Positions 11,431 to 25,800 of a DNA stretch of 64,000 nucleotides are shown here, in pieces. The position numbers and the translations under genes were made by a program. The stretch is from positions 31,641,315 to 31,705,314 of the forward strand of contig NW_024037069.1 of the NCBI RefSeq assembly GCF_015706575.1. The letters run 5' to 3'. Within the stretch, counting starts at the first letter, position 1. Each line of letters opens with the position of its first letter. The stretch comes from Patiria miniata. Lineage: Eukaryota > Echinodermata > Asteroidea > Valvatida > Asterinidae. Below the pieces are notes generated by a model, which was not told the DNA's origin, did not search any database, and was given only the letters and a program-made list of their open reading frames with translations.

Positions 11431-11777
11431 GATTCACAATGCAGTGCGCCACCAAGAGTTTGCCACGGAGAGTTCATTTTTCCCAGTGCATTGTGGGAGA
11501 TGGTCGACAAATTTGCAGCACGGGACATTTGAAATGGTTAGTGTTTCCGGCCAGAAAGTTCGTAAGCATATGATTCGAGTATCTGTTAGCCCTTTTCTTA
11601 TCATTTTATCAATATGGTGTGTTTTGTAAGGCGGCAGAACGCTATGCCCCAATCTAACACAAATTAGCTCAAGTTTTCTACTGACACTCGTTCAAAATGG
11701 GCTATGTTTTGTCGACCGTAAACTTGAAAAACGAACTCTCCGTGGCAAACTCTTGGTGGCGCACTGCATTGTGAATC
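11431..11777. mobile_element. MITE with ~45-bp terminal inverted repeats
   Basis: Gattcacaatgcagtgcgcc at the left and its complement ggcgcactgcattgtgaatc at the right extend inward to about 45 matched bases (…accaagagtttgccacgg…). The central 250 bases are unique. No convincing target duplication was seen. Confidence 0.8.
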
Positions 11778-12302
11778 GCCCAAATTTGAAAAACTGTATG
11801 CATACATATCTCTCACAATATACATGCATAATATTTGAACGTAATCATACTTTTCATATTATACATAAAACTAACCTATGTTAATTTAAACACATACTTC
11901 TCCACTGCTTCAAAACACAGTAAACAAACTCAAAACGGAGTAAAACACAACCAATTGCAACTTCATAATTTGTGTAAAAAAGTTAACAATTTTCTTTAAT
12001 ACCGAAGAAATAGACAAGTCGCATATTACTGTAAAACACATACTGAAATGAAATACATGTACAGTAGGCTCATTCAATTGTGTTTTACATTGTTGAAAAT
12101 AATCAAAATGCTTGCATGGTTTTCTTCCTGCAGATATGATACTACATGAATAATAGCAATTAAGTATAAAACGTTCAAATCAAATTAGAGCACTTTACTT
12201 TGAAGTATGCGAACCATTGACTTTAAAAACACAACTTGACATCATTAATTTAGACCAAAAAAACATTAGGAAAACCACTTTTTACATGTGTGTCTTGCCA
12301 TA
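11778..12302. other. AT-rich intergenic, nothing recognised
   Basis: No gene, repeat boundary or motif could be supported here. Confidence 0.5.
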
Positions 12303-12678
12303 AGGCCAAACAAAAAAAAAGTCTCCGGTTTCTGGTATGGAGCTTGCCCAAAAAGTGGTGCGGCGACGCGGCTTTTTTTTTTTTTAACCTGATTTTTTTG
12401 CTTCAAATGTCGGCTGATGACTGCAAATGGTGCCCGACTAAACTTAGTGCAAATATATGGGAGTCCAGAAAGGCCACATAAAGCTTATTCTCGACCATAA
12501 CCCAATCTAAAAACACGTTAAAATTGTGCAGCAGCAGGATTCAAGTCAAACCAGTGAGTTTGGCGGTTTTGAGACATCATCTTTCATTGAAAATTTTTTT
12601 TTCTTCACTTTCCCGACGCGCATGGCTATGGCGACGCGCGCGCATACCAGAAACCGGAGACTTTTTTTTTTTTGGCCT
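12303..12678. mobile_element. MITE family C, copy 1
   Basis: Aggccaaa..A-run..gtctccggtttctggtatg at the left and cataccagaaaccggagac..T-run..ggcct at the right form the inverted ends. Interior words include gtcggctgatgactgcaaat and gacgcgcgcgcatacc. TA precedes the left end, which would fit TA-target insertion, but the right flank is aa. It lies 3' of the DOMON-b561 gene, about 290 bases past its stop codon. Confidence 0.8.
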
Positions 12679-12967
12679 AAAGTAGTCAACATGTGTCTGT
12701 TCCATGTGGGTACTTGTCAATATCTGCAGATATAAAAACAAAAAAACCTTACAAAACAAAGTGTCAAACCAGAATTTCTTATTTTTGGGAGAAATTACAG
12801 ACTTAGCTTGCTTTTCCCACAATGCAGTAGTATTGTCATGTCTTGGGTTTATACAAAAGAGAATGAAGTTAATTGAGTAGTTTCTTCTGTAGTTTGGAAA
12901 AAATGACGACGATGATTACCTGAGTACTTTTGTGCTGTTTCTTGCTCCACGGTGAAGACACCTAATC

Positions 12968-15900
12968 TCAAGCCAGTCCAACGAAAACAACTAAACAGAT
13001 GAGGAAAGCGACCACGCCCACGACGTAGATGCAGAGGAGGATCATCTTGGCTGCTGCGCCCTGCAGAAAAGGAAACAAAAACGGACGGTGGGCAACCAAC
13101 GTTTTAAAAGTTGAAAGCTGAATGCCTGATAAATGAATGAATGCAGAAATCCTGCAGATTCTCTGACTGAAGTCTCCTGAAGACAACTCGTTGAATTAAT
13201 AATTGAAGTGAAACGGAATGACTGCATAGATATGAGGCCAAACATAGTCTAACCAATGTAAACAAGACTTTCTGAGCAAAGTGTATACAGCATGCCTGCA
13301 AAATTTCTGACTGACTGATCTCACGTGAAAAATGTCCGACTGAATGAAGCCAAACGAAACAAGTCAAGAATGGATCCCCTAATGCCTACAAATTTGCTCA
13401 TTGGAACACAATAACTGCAGTCTAGTTATTATGTCTGAGCAAAGTCAACAGAACAACTGCATAATGTCTGACCAATGCAAACTAAAATCACTGTCATATA
13501 TATCTGTTGATAAACTTTCTGTAGTATGTCTACAAATGAAATTCCCGCTCCCTTATCTCATTGATGCTATATTTTACTAGCAAATGCCCCAAATAAAAAT
13601 TTGGCCCAAAATAAATATTTGGCACCAAATGAGACCGTTTTGATAAACTCTTTAATTCTCACACAAGTTAACCTTCATTAAAATCTTCAGTTAACGTTGC
13701 CCAAAATAAAGAGTTAACATTTTGCCCAGAGTTGTAACGAGTCACTGATTTTTGTGACTCGAGTCGAGTCAAGTCATTTTAAAGAAGTGACTCGAGTCGA
13801 GTCGAGTCATTTTAAAGAAGTGACTCGAGTCGAGTTGAGTCATTAGGTCGAAAGGTCGAGTCGAGTCGAGTCGAGTCAAATATTTAGCTCGAGTCAATTC
13901 GAGTCACGAATATTTGAACACTATAGGCCTATAACAAAATTTATAAAAGGAGGCCATAAGTTTAGCCAGCGTTCGAATCCAAGAGCTTTATAAGAAATCG
14001 CCTAAAGCCAATGATGAAACAGCGAAAAATCTATTAGATGGAATTTTGCGTTGGGTGATATAAATCAAATCAGGTTTGCCCTTCTTGCGTTTATACGTCC
14101 GTGAAGGGCAAACTAATTTGATTTATATCACCCCGACGCAAAATTCCATCTTATAATAGTTTATGCGGTACCCGCTGCTGTGTACATCAGATTCGAACCG
14201 GCCAACCGATCCCATTAGCTCGGTGGTCGAGTGGTAAGACATCTGCACTAGAAAGCAGGAGGTCATGGGTTCGAGTCCCACCCGAGTGATTTTTTTCAAC
14301 TTTCACTCGGGAGGTAACACACCTAGTAAACAATGTTTATACGTCGGTGAAGGGCAAACCTAATTTGATGAAGCGAAAAATCTGGTTCCTGGATAGTATT
14401 TTGTGCGTTCTAGAACCATGAGGTGGGAGTCTGTGACACGTTGTATTTTATGCATGATTAACTCGCAAAGCGAAGAGAGCATAAATTTTGCACCGTAAGT
14501 CATTGCAAATACTTTTCGCAAAGTTGTGCTTTTATTTTTGGGACTCGAGTCTTATTAGCCTTCGTTCGAGTCGAGTCGAGTCTTCTGATGAAGGACTCGA
14601 GTCGAGTGGAGTCATTTGCTCGCAGTGACTCGAGTCGAGTCGAGTCATTCACCCTTAGGGACTCGAGTCGAGTCGAGTCACCCAAAATTGTGACTCGAGT
14701 CGGACTCGAGTCGAGTCATTGACTCGAGTCATTACAACTCTGATTTTGCCATTTTTGAACGTGCATGTGCATGTAGCAACAATATGGGGTACTTGTTGGT
14801 TTGTGTGCATGTTGTCCCCATCAAGACAAAAATAATGTTATTTGCAGAGTTAGCCCGTTCTTTTTTCTTTTCATTTTTGATAAACGGCAGAAGCATGATT
14901 AGTGCATCCCACTATTTACTTGTGAGCGATAAGCAAATGCAATCATCAAAAGCAGAGTTCAGCTTTTGAAAGTGACCAATCAAAAAATAATCAGGCAGAT
15001 GCTGAAAACTGTTAGTAATAGAACAAGTCACCAAACGTCACCAATGTTTCGTTTATACGTTCAACATACCTTCCAACCTTTTTAGCCAATAAGGCCAAAA
15101 ACAATAATGGTTCTGCTTCCGGTTACCCTACCTACCCTATTTGGACAGCCCCTACCCTAATTTTTTGGGGGGAAAAATGAGGAAAAAAAATTCTACCTTT
15201 TACTCTTGACTACACGCAGACACCTCCATATGAATGTACAAAAAAAAGTGCCAAAAAAAAATCCCTGCCTACCTACCATATTTTCAAATGCCATTTAATC
15301 AGAAGCAGAAGCACTTTTTTGGCATATGTAATTCAAAAGCACAGTGTTAATAAAACAAATAATTAATTATTCTCAATAGTACTGAGAATAACAATATTAT
15401 TTGTGCTTTTCTCATGGAAGATTGAACATGCAAATTGTAACCAAGTTGCCTCCCTACTTTTTTTTTAAGAAAGAAAAAACACTGTTCAATTTGTTGGCAT
15501 TTTTCAGCGGTTAGTGTTTTAACATTCTCCATTCAATATCGAGGGCTGTTGTTAATGCAATACAAAATACCAGAAATGCAAATAGAGCTTTACTGCTTGA
15601 AGCATAAAACAAGCATTAGCATTTTTTTTTTACAATAGTATTGCATATGAGTGTTTCCGGCACCAGCAGGTTAGACCAATCAGATTGCAAGGCAATTGAA
15701 CTCTGACCTCATCTGTGATCTGCGACAAATTCTCCCCTTCTTCATCCTGTCATTTAAAGTCAAATCGGCACGGAATGAAATATCAACATCAGCAAGCTAG
15801 AACAACGGCTTTGAAATTCAGGATTCAAAAGCGAGGCAAACTGACAAATCAAACGATACTTGCAAGTGTGGACACGGTATGCGAAGATTGTAGGCCCTTT

Positions 15901-18900
15901 GTTTTACTCCTGAGAGACAATGAAGGACGCATAGCGCACACAAACCCACACATATTTAAGTTACATACCTAGTGTGGACATTCCCTTGCTTTCGTGCAGT
16001 TCAGAAAAAGCTCAGAAAAAACTCATTTTACTCTCACTGTGAAAACACTTTCAACCCAATTTTTTTCTATGATTCCCTTTTAGTGTTTCTCTTCATTTTG
16101 CCACCGATAAACCTAACCCAAAAATGTCTCTAAACCTGTTTTCCAGAAATGGGGAAACACTGTGTGGACTTGCCCACGTCCACACAACGTCGCTGCTACC
16201 TGGTTTATGTGGACATCTTTTGTTCGGAAGTCCACACAGTGAATGTAATGCCTACCCACTCATACACCCACACGGCACGGACAGCATACTCCAAAGTTTA
16301 ACTGAATGTGCATAAAATCATACTTTGGGGTTTGTTTTTTTAGAGAGGAACACAATTCAGTGTGATATGGGTACATGGCAGACACATGACATGTACAATT
16401 ATCCTTCATTAACGATTCGTTTTGCATTGTAACAATTAGGGCGTAATTATTCCCTAGAGTCTACGCGGTAAATCGGCATGATTTGATTCTCACACTGTGA
16501 AGGTAAACTCTCGCATAACTCGATCAACGTTTTGGAAATTCCCTATAATACATGTTTCTTCTCTAATGACAACAGCCAAAAGGAGTTTTTTCCAAAAGCC
16601 ATTTTAACTGTACTTCCGGTCAGACTTTCTCAGTAATTTGGTAGATAGGTTTCACAGGAACTACACAAATGTAGGATCTTTAATTTGCATTTTTGCAATT
16701 TGCATTTTTTTGAAACTCCAGAGATATGTAAAAAGTACTGAAATCCTTTAAAATCAAACAACCCTAAAATACGATTGAAATAAATTTGAGGCAGTAAACA
16801 GTAAGTAAAATGTAGGGATGTAGAATATGAGAATGGGTATAAATGATTGACGACATTGTTGCTGTTTTGACATTCTAGGATATTGAAAACTAAAACTAAA
16901 AGCACTATTCAACTTGGGTTTTGGTAAATTTGGGGAAGTTATAATGGCCCGGCATGCATAAGATAAATTAAATAAAAAATAAAAGTAAAGGGGAATAGAT
17001 GCTTACTGCCGGTGGTTCGGTGTCTGTGTTAGCTAGCTGTTGGTTCGAATCCCCACCTGCCGTCTTGAGTGGCATGTCATTGCTACGACCTGCAGTAGAG
17101 TGGAGGGGGAAAAAAGAAAACAATCATGAATTTGGAAATTTGGGAACCTGTATTTGCTGGTGAAGGTGTTTCAAGGCAACTCTAATTATTAAACTGTGAT
17201 AATAGAGACCCTGATTTATGGCACTTATGAAAGTCTACAGCCGATTTCACGAAACTTTACGCAGTGGCGTAACTCCATTTGCACAACAATTTATTGTGTA
17301 AGTTACGCAACATTCACGCTGCCCAACATTTCAGTTATGACAACTGTACTGAAGCTTCGTAATATGTTAATCCACGACTAGGGCAGCAAATTAAGGCTTA
17401 AGTTGCACAATCATTTTTTGTGATCGTCATGGAACCTGTTGTTGCACAACCTATCAAGGTTGATACAAGACACTCACAGCTTTGTATTTTCAGTACAATG
17501 TAAACAAATTTCTATTCTACTCGTGACAATTTTTAGAGTTGCCGCACGATTCCAAAGAAAGTTGGACAAAACTATTCTCAAAATGGCAGGCGGAGGTGAT
17601 TTAAGGACTGTTTCATGAATGAACAAAATACACAAACAGCCATCGAAAATGCTGTTATTATCCTCGTCCAAGTTTCGTGAAATTGATCGTCAGTTTATTG
17701 CACAGCTGGGCAACAAGTTTGTTGCGTAAATCCTGCGCAAGGCATATGTTATGCACTGTTTTGTGAAAGTGGCTGCTAGTTTGTGTTTTGCACTGAAGTA
17801 ACCTACCATTTTTAAAGATGCCATTGTGACTTATTATTATTCTAAGTAGCATCTTCTGTTTGTTTATGGCTAAATGTATAAGTAGCTCAATTAACTTGAC
17901 TTAAGTTTGTCAATGTACTTCGATTTTTTTTCCATTCCATTCAAAATTTATTATAAGTTCTTACAAGTTTGTCTAACATATTTGAAAATAGTTTCAGCAA
18001 GATGTTTTCCAATTTATATTTTTGTATTCTTTTTTAACTGAACACACTCAAACTTTTCGAACAGAGAATATATTTCTTTATACTGTCTCAAAACTGTTCA
18101 CAACCAAACTGAACTTCACAACACGGTTTTCACTCACATTCAGAAGGAATTTTGAAAGTGGAAATGAACACGATACACTGACAAATGCTGAGGTAGTGAG
18201 ATACAATCATGCATGGCGGGGCAATCATACAGCTACAGAGAATTACAGACCAACAATCTGTCGTGATGACACAACTCAAAACCAACACGATGATAAAAAT
18301 GAACGTTGTGGACCTTTTGCGAGTTTGACAGAAACAAAAATTACTCATACAAGATGATGATAAACACATTCGTTAGGACTGTTTTTACACATGGACTTTT
18401 GGTAATGATAATGTGGACAACAGAAATTGAATCATTTAGGTTTTGCCCTTCACCAACGTATAAACACTGTATACTCAGTGTGTTACCTCCCGAGTGCAAG
18501 TTGGAAAAAATCACTCGGGTGGGACTCGAACCCACGACCCATCTATCCATTATCCATCTTAGGAATAGAAAATTGAAGTGATCATACCACATTGTGTTCC
18601 CCTTCAATTTGTTCGGAAAAATTTCCAATTTCCAGTTGGTTATACAGATACCCATTTTACTATCCCAGCCTTACTTGCAATCAGATTAACATGCGAGTGA
18701 TCTGTGATTATGAATGCAACAGAAAAATTTGCGTCTCAGGTCGATCTACGATTTCCTTGCGCCGCGACGTAACCATTAGCATCAAGCAGAAAAGTAATTC
18801 TGAGGTAACAAAGCTGAGAAATCTTGTGATTATTGTGGGCCAAGCAGCAACTTGACACAAATTAATCGCAACCATGCTCACGTCACCCGCGACGATGATT

Positions 18901-19844
18901 CCGTGGCGAAGATGTGATCATGTGAGGTCTTCAAAATGACGCGTTGATAACAAATGTTGATAATAACTACGTCTGTTCATTTGAAAAAAATTTGCAGCAT
19001 GCTGATTGGCTACACAATGAAATAAGATGATGAGGATGCACGCATGACGTCGTAACTTGACACAGGTCGACTGCGATTGATTCCCGCCTGTCAGAAACAC
19101 GTTCCATCGCCATGCAGAAGTTGAAATTTGTGTGCATCTGTTGATTTTTTTTAGCGCCGACTGATGGCGATCTTCTTAATATCGTTGCAGTTACACTCGG
19201 GTCTCCAAAAATTGGCGACCGATACGTTCCTGACAGTTGTAGCTCAGACGTAGCTTGATCCTGAAAAGTCAGTCGCCGACTGTTCTGTGTCATCGTAAGG
19301 TCAACTTGAGGGCGGCCTTGGATGAATGCTTGGAACCACATGCAATACTCATTAGACTACAATACCTGGAATGGTGCCTATTTATATCAGTAAAGTCTGT
19401 CCCGAGCCAATGTGGCTCATCAGGCCAGTGTTTATCTCCGGTTTCCTTGGCATGAAACGACTGAGAATATTTCTACTCCCCCTGAATGGGATGCCAGTCC
19501 ATCGCAGGATTACTCCCCAGCTAATGCCGGTACCCATTTATACTCCTGGGTGGAGAGAGGCAAGTGGGGGTGAAGTGCCATGCCCAAGGACACAATATAT
19601 GGCCAGCGGCTGGATTAGAACCCCGGACCCTCTGATCATGAGTCACGAATCCTAACCACTAGGCCACACACTCCCCAGTATATATCAAGGGTCTTTTTAT
19701 TTTCTATTGGTGACAACAATGAATGGTAACTAGACTTGCACAATTGCATGGCACATGCTATAAACATCTTGATGTCTCGGGTACCTGGCTCATCCGGATT
19801 AGGATCGGTGTCAGGTTGCTGAGGAAGGGCTGGTTTTACCGCTA
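12968..19844 (-). CDS. C-terminal linker and last membrane helix
   Basis: Exons 19785-19844, 17007-17089 and 12968-13060. The first two encode a polar, Pro/Asp/Asn-rich stretch (QQPDTDPNPDEPG; MPLKTAGGD; ANTDTEPPA), probably cytosolic. The last encodes GAAAKMILLCIYVVGVVAFL and then ICLVVFVGLA-stop, a hydrophobic helix like the FRRS1 C-terminus. The phases (1-1, 1-0, 0-stop) support the two small exons even though one donor is weak. Confidence 0.75.
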
Positions 19845-22800
19845 CTGTTTTCATGAAAGAAATGGTTAGAATGAAACCCGGTTTTGGAGGTAAAATGGTT
19901 TCTCCAGGGCAAAATTTGTGGGTCTTAAAATTGGGAAAGAACTGGAATTACGTACGGGGATAAATTAATTTTCTAAATTCTCCTGTATCGCAAGAGCTAC
20001 TACATGTAAGTTAGTTGTCAAGGCATGCAAACTACACTCTCAGGGCACACAGTTTGGAAAAAGAGAAGTTGGAAGAAGATGTTGCAGATTTAAAGTAGGG
20101 AGAATTTGGAGCACACCACGCCGATAAAAATGGTTCTTACTGGCTTGCGGGTCATCGTTCGACTGGTTATATTTGCTACCTTTGCTCTCCGCCATGCGTC
20201 CCATGACTTCGAAGAGGACCCACATGACCACGTGGAAGATAACGAAGGCCAGCATGATGAAGAAGCTGTAGCTGGCCAGGCCACTCAGGAGGGACGTCTG
20301 GTAGCCGATGCCCAAGAAGACGGTCACCACTGGATTTAAGGGGGGGGGGGGGAGATAAAAAAAAGGAATAATGAATCAAAATGACAATGATTACCAACTT
20401 CAAGATACCGCGAAGAACCAGAAATATACAAAAATGCTGTTAAGAGGAACAATATTTAATAGTCTCTTTGAAACATTTCCCCCTCCCTTCACCCCTCCCC
20501 CTATAACCCTCCCCCTCCCCTATACCCCTCCCCCATCCCCTTCCCTACACACCCCCTTCCTTCCCACTCCCAATAAAAAAGGAAATCCGGCCCTAAAAAA
20601 GGAACAAATCTGAAGAATAAATTAAAATAACTTGCTTCTAAATAAACTATTACTTACAAAATACAAATTTTATTACTTTGTTTCGGGGGGGGGGGGGGTG
20701 ATATTCATTAGCAGACAACAAAAACGAGAGAAACGGAGTTCAAAGGTCACCACACTACTCACATCCCAACAGGTGGGCTAGGGTTCCCACACTCCAATGG
20801 GCCCAGTTGAAGATTGGTCGTCTGAAAAAAAAGGAAATGAATGGACAACATTGATGCTATCGTCGTCTAAAAATTGGTTTTTCATATGTTCACTGCATGG
20901 TCTACAATTTTTTAGAAGTCGTCTGGTTCAGAGATAAAATGTGCTTTTTATTATGGATTTTGATGTGCTAAATTTAAATCTGACAATTAAAACAGTTAAT
21001 TGACTACCGTTTTTTAATATTCTACATGAATACTGTGTAGAACCTCCGTCTTTTCATGTGTCTGTGGTACATACTCAGACACCCAGAAGCACAATCAACA
21101 ATTCTAAGCATCACTTTCAGTCAGTGCCCTAGAATTAGTTAAGTTTGACTGCATTTATTTCGGAAGCAGTTTGGGTGCAGACCAGATATATCAATAAAAT
21201 GCAAATGCCAATTTTGGGCACTATCAATCATGTATTATATTACCCCTGATCATCAGGCTTATAAAGCATTCCGACTTAAAAGACCAACTTAACTCCCTGG
21301 AGAGCATACAGCTTGTTCACGTTGATGCTTCCACTTCAGCACAGACTGCTACCTCAAATATCTCAAACAACCAACATACCTGACCCCACGGGTACCCATT
21401 TACTCCTGAGAAATGCAAATTGTGACAAAGTGCCTTGCCCAAGGACACACGTCCCACAACCTAGCAGGCTGGACCCTTCCCCATAACCCTTCAATTTGCC
21501 ACATATTGCCTTTCAGGCATCCGACCATGATACCACAACGCTCTATACCGCCAGCAACTTCCCCCTCAATGTGTGCTGTAACTTTTGAGTTTTGCTCTGA
21601 CGGCGTACTTCAAGTGATAAAACTCTTAATAATGAAAGGTTTGCGGAAACACCATGTGCGAATAATTTCTCAACTAAGAGAATTGTTCTGAAAAGAACCA
21701 GAGGTATAAACTCGATGTTCCGGTCAGTATGCTCTGACCGTCTTCAGGAGAGAAGACGGTCAGAGCATACTGACCGGAACGTCGAGTTTATACCTCTGGT
21801 TCTTTTCAGAACAATTCTCTTAGTTGAGAAATTATTCGCACATGGTGTTTCCGCAAACCTTTCATTATTTAGTATCTCCACCATGCAAAGCCTCAAATCT
21901 TACTGATAAAACTCTTACTTGGGCGTGCCTGGGTGAGGTCTGAAGATGGCCATAATTGGGTTGGCGATCCCCAGGCACGTCACTATGATTCCGCATATGG
22001 CGTGGGCGACGGTCACGGCATTCTGTGCAGGAAAAAATAATGGACACACCCATATTTACAAATCCAAACTATTTCTAGCAGTAGGTCACGGCGTTCGGGA
22101 GGAAAAGTTTTACGAAAAATAAGTGTAAATGTCTAGTCCAGTTTTCTGTTGCTACTTTTTTGTTTCATTTCTTTCGTCTGTATGGGCTCCGTGCACAGGC
22201 ACCCCTTCGCTGGCAAGAAAGAGAGAATTGGGGGAGACAATCAGGTGAGCAAATTGAACGCATCCCAGACGACGCCTGACGCTCACGCTAAGACGCCATG
22301 GCAAACCAGCACGTTTTTTTATGGTGTAAATTGAGGATTCTTCCCATTTCCTTTGTTTATACTCGTTTGTACACGTTTTCTAACCAAGAAGTCCTCGATT
22401 CCGGTTCTGTCTTCACTTCATTGATGATGTTGAACGTGTGTGTGTCCTCGATTTACACCATAAACAAACGCCATTAGCACATACAGTGTGTCCCGTCCAA
22501 GGGGCTCCCAAACGTGGTACAAACACACCCTCTCTTGACAGTGCAAGGAGCCCACGCAATGTTGGTTTTAAGTGCTACTTGAGTGTTTTGAAATATAAAA
22601 TTTCATTATTTGACGAAATTTTGTTTGTACTTCCTTTAAATTTTAATTTCTAGTATTTGTAACAAACAGATCAACCGGGCTTTTGGCGATGAGATACGCA
22701 GAAATAAAATTCACCAGGCTCAATTCTTGTTCAAGTTTAACTCACCCCGGTGTCGACGAAGCCTCTCTTGTAGACGAAGATCAGAATAAAGGCAGCGCAG

Positions 22801-25800
22801 AAACACAAGAGGCAGGACACCATGCATGCCCGATGGATCTGAAATGAACCAAATGAACCAAAAGCATCGTCAACCACTGAAAAGATTGAACTATACTTAA
22901 AGAAAATTTCATTTATTTACAGTCTTTTTACATTTATTTATTAAATGCGGGCAGTATTTTTTTTTTTTTTGTGGAACATTCAAAAGTGAACATACTTGTA
23001 TTGCTAGAAAATGAGCAATTAAAAATACTGGCCGGAAACATTAAGGGCATGTGTTCTACGCTATTACGATACAATGAATTGCTGGTGTATCAGTATTCAT
23101 GAACAGAAAAGTAACGTGATTTAGTTGGAATGATATCTATTATTATCACAACACTAGCAAAGTTATGGCCGGTTCATGTGGCGAAAGGAATTTGAAGTCA
23201 GAAAAAATCGACATGAAGTTTACCGGCGTTGAAATGTGTTTGGGAATTGTTGCCATGATTGTCATAAAGATGGTGACAAAATCTTGTGAAAAAAAATCGC
23301 ACGATTAGTGTTACTATGCTAATTTGAATACAAGTAACCAAAATCACTGTTGACCATGTGTAAGTCTATGTACATAAAGCTTCGGAGCTCAGTCAAGCGG
23401 ATGAAATAAAGCCATCCGTGGACAAACAGGTTTGGTACATTTTGAAACTACCATATCTCAGAGACAAAATATGCATTTGCAATCATTTTTTTTGTCACTT
23501 ATGTTTAAAGATCAATATTTTAAAACAAGTAAGTGGAAATTACTGTCAAAAGTGGGTTTCCTTCTTTTCACACTACTTAGTACAAAGAATATACCTGTAC
23601 CATTGCTATTTACATAATGGGCTAGGTATCCGCTCCGTTCACAAGTACCCCCTCACTGGCAAAGAAAGTACAGTTGGGGGTGACTGAACGACGCCATCTT
23701 GCCTGACTGCAATTTTGCCGCGACGCGCGGCCGTGTGTACATAGTACAAATCCCCTGGTGTACGTGTGGCACACACAAGGAACGGTGCGCGTCAACCAGC
23801 TAAATGTCCCGCCCATGGGACGTCATTGCTAGGTAAAAAGGCGCCCTCTTTTGTTGGCGCATGGAGCCCTCAAGCCAAGAAACCACTTACAGTGAACCAG
23901 ACTTTTTGACCAAGGAGTTTCGAATCAGGCCACAGTGGTTTGAAGAAGCGGGCCAGTGTGATGCCGATGCTTGCAAAACCGATCCAGGCAATCATCATCA
24001 GAGAAGCTGGACAAATAAATATTTAGGATAATAAAAAAAAAATGGTGCTTACATATTCATGTATACTAGTTATCCCAGGAGCACGAGCCGAACATGTAAT
24101 AATGTACATGTAGTGCGTCTATGTCCCATGTGTTTCTCGGCCAAATTGGCATATGGGACACAGACATTGCATTTTCCGTATTCCACAAGCGGAGTGGTAT
24201 AACGGATTTATCTTCAAGCAAACTTGACATAAAAAGATGGAACACGCACACAAACCCTGTACAGACTTTTCAGGGTTTTCCTATCACACAGAGTGCAAAA
24301 CGGACCATGGTATATGGTATAATATTACACGGTCAATGTCATAGATCGACCAATCAGGAATGAAGATTCAAGTAATCAAGTTTGCTTGAAAATATGTGAC
24401 CTTCTGTGGCAAAATGAGGAACGTCCCGCCAAACCATGTTTTGAGTAATCAACGCCTGAAGTTGGTTACTTTAGAACATCATGTCAAAATCAACATTGTT
24501 TTTTTCTTATTTTTGAGTAGCCAAGGTATCCAACATTCACACTATGCATTTTTATTGAAAAAAACAATATCCCCAAAAATTTGAAACTAAATGAACGTTT
24601 AGCAGCGCAATGCGTATTTCTTTTTTTAAACCATTCTTCTCCAAATGAGGTTGGTGAAGTTCGGTGGGACACTGCTGAAGTTCATGTGGCATATCTTTGG
24701 AATAAATTAAGCCGCATAAATAAATTTGGCATCATTGGAAAGCCAATGATTTGTGCTTAAACATGATGTACCGTACATAACTTAAAAAGTCAAAGGTGGG
24801 GGTTATTCCTCATTATGAAAAGGCAGGTCACATATAGCATTTTATACCAAAGTCTCGAAGCATTTCACATTTGGAATCCGCACTCTTGTTCATCAGGACA
24901 TGAGGCCAGTTTCCTGCATGAGTTTGAGATCAGCGCAATCTGGTCCCTAACCTCAGCCTATGCATACTCCCGGATGGAGAGAGGCAACTTATAGTAAAGT
25001 GTCTTGCCTAAGAACACAAACACTATCACTGTACAGGGCGAGTAAAAAAAAAAACTAAAACCAAATGTTGGGACCATTGTTTCAGAGAAGTTCTGAATGT
25101 AGCACTTTCACAATCTAGGACATAAAAGCCCAATTCATAAGCTTTCTTTTAGTACAAGGATCATTCAAATCACTCATGTACTTTTCAAGTTACGGAACTT
25201 TAAACACAAACACCGTTTTAAGGTTCTGTCCACAGATCACAAAAAAGTTCAGTGTTCTTGCAGCAAAACGAAAACAAATCACATAGGGCTGTGTGTGAAC
25301 TGTTTTGCTGAAAGAACGTACACCTTTGTTGTGATCCGTGGACACAACTTTAAAACGGTGGTTGTGTTTAAAAATTCCGTTACTTAAAAAGTACATGAGT
25401 GATTTGAATGATTCTTGTACTAAAAGAAAGCTTATGAATTGGGTGTTTATATCCTAGATTTTGAAAGTGCTACATGCAGAACATCAATAAAACAATAGTC
25501 CCGACATTTGATTTTTTTTTTGACTCACCCTGTATTCTTTGTGATGTTTGAACCCAAGTTCAAAATCAGACGCCAACTAAAGACTATGTTCGGCCAAAGA
25601 AAGTTTCTCCCCATCATATTTTGCTGGTCCCAGAGGGCCAGCCTACAGTCCTCTTCGTACCTATCTCACTGACTGACTGACTCACTGTCGCTCATCAGCC
25701 GGGCAGTGCTGTTGTATAGGAGTACCCCGAATGGTCTAAATCTGGTACATGGTGAAGACTAGATGCACGAAAAGACTTCTAGTGAAAAGCTATTCTGAAT

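Noticed and set aside
14215-14290. tRNA gene-like sequence
   Set aside because: Lies within a duplication-flanked SINE (14033-14366), and the anticodon stem does not fold as a standard 5-bp/7-base arm.
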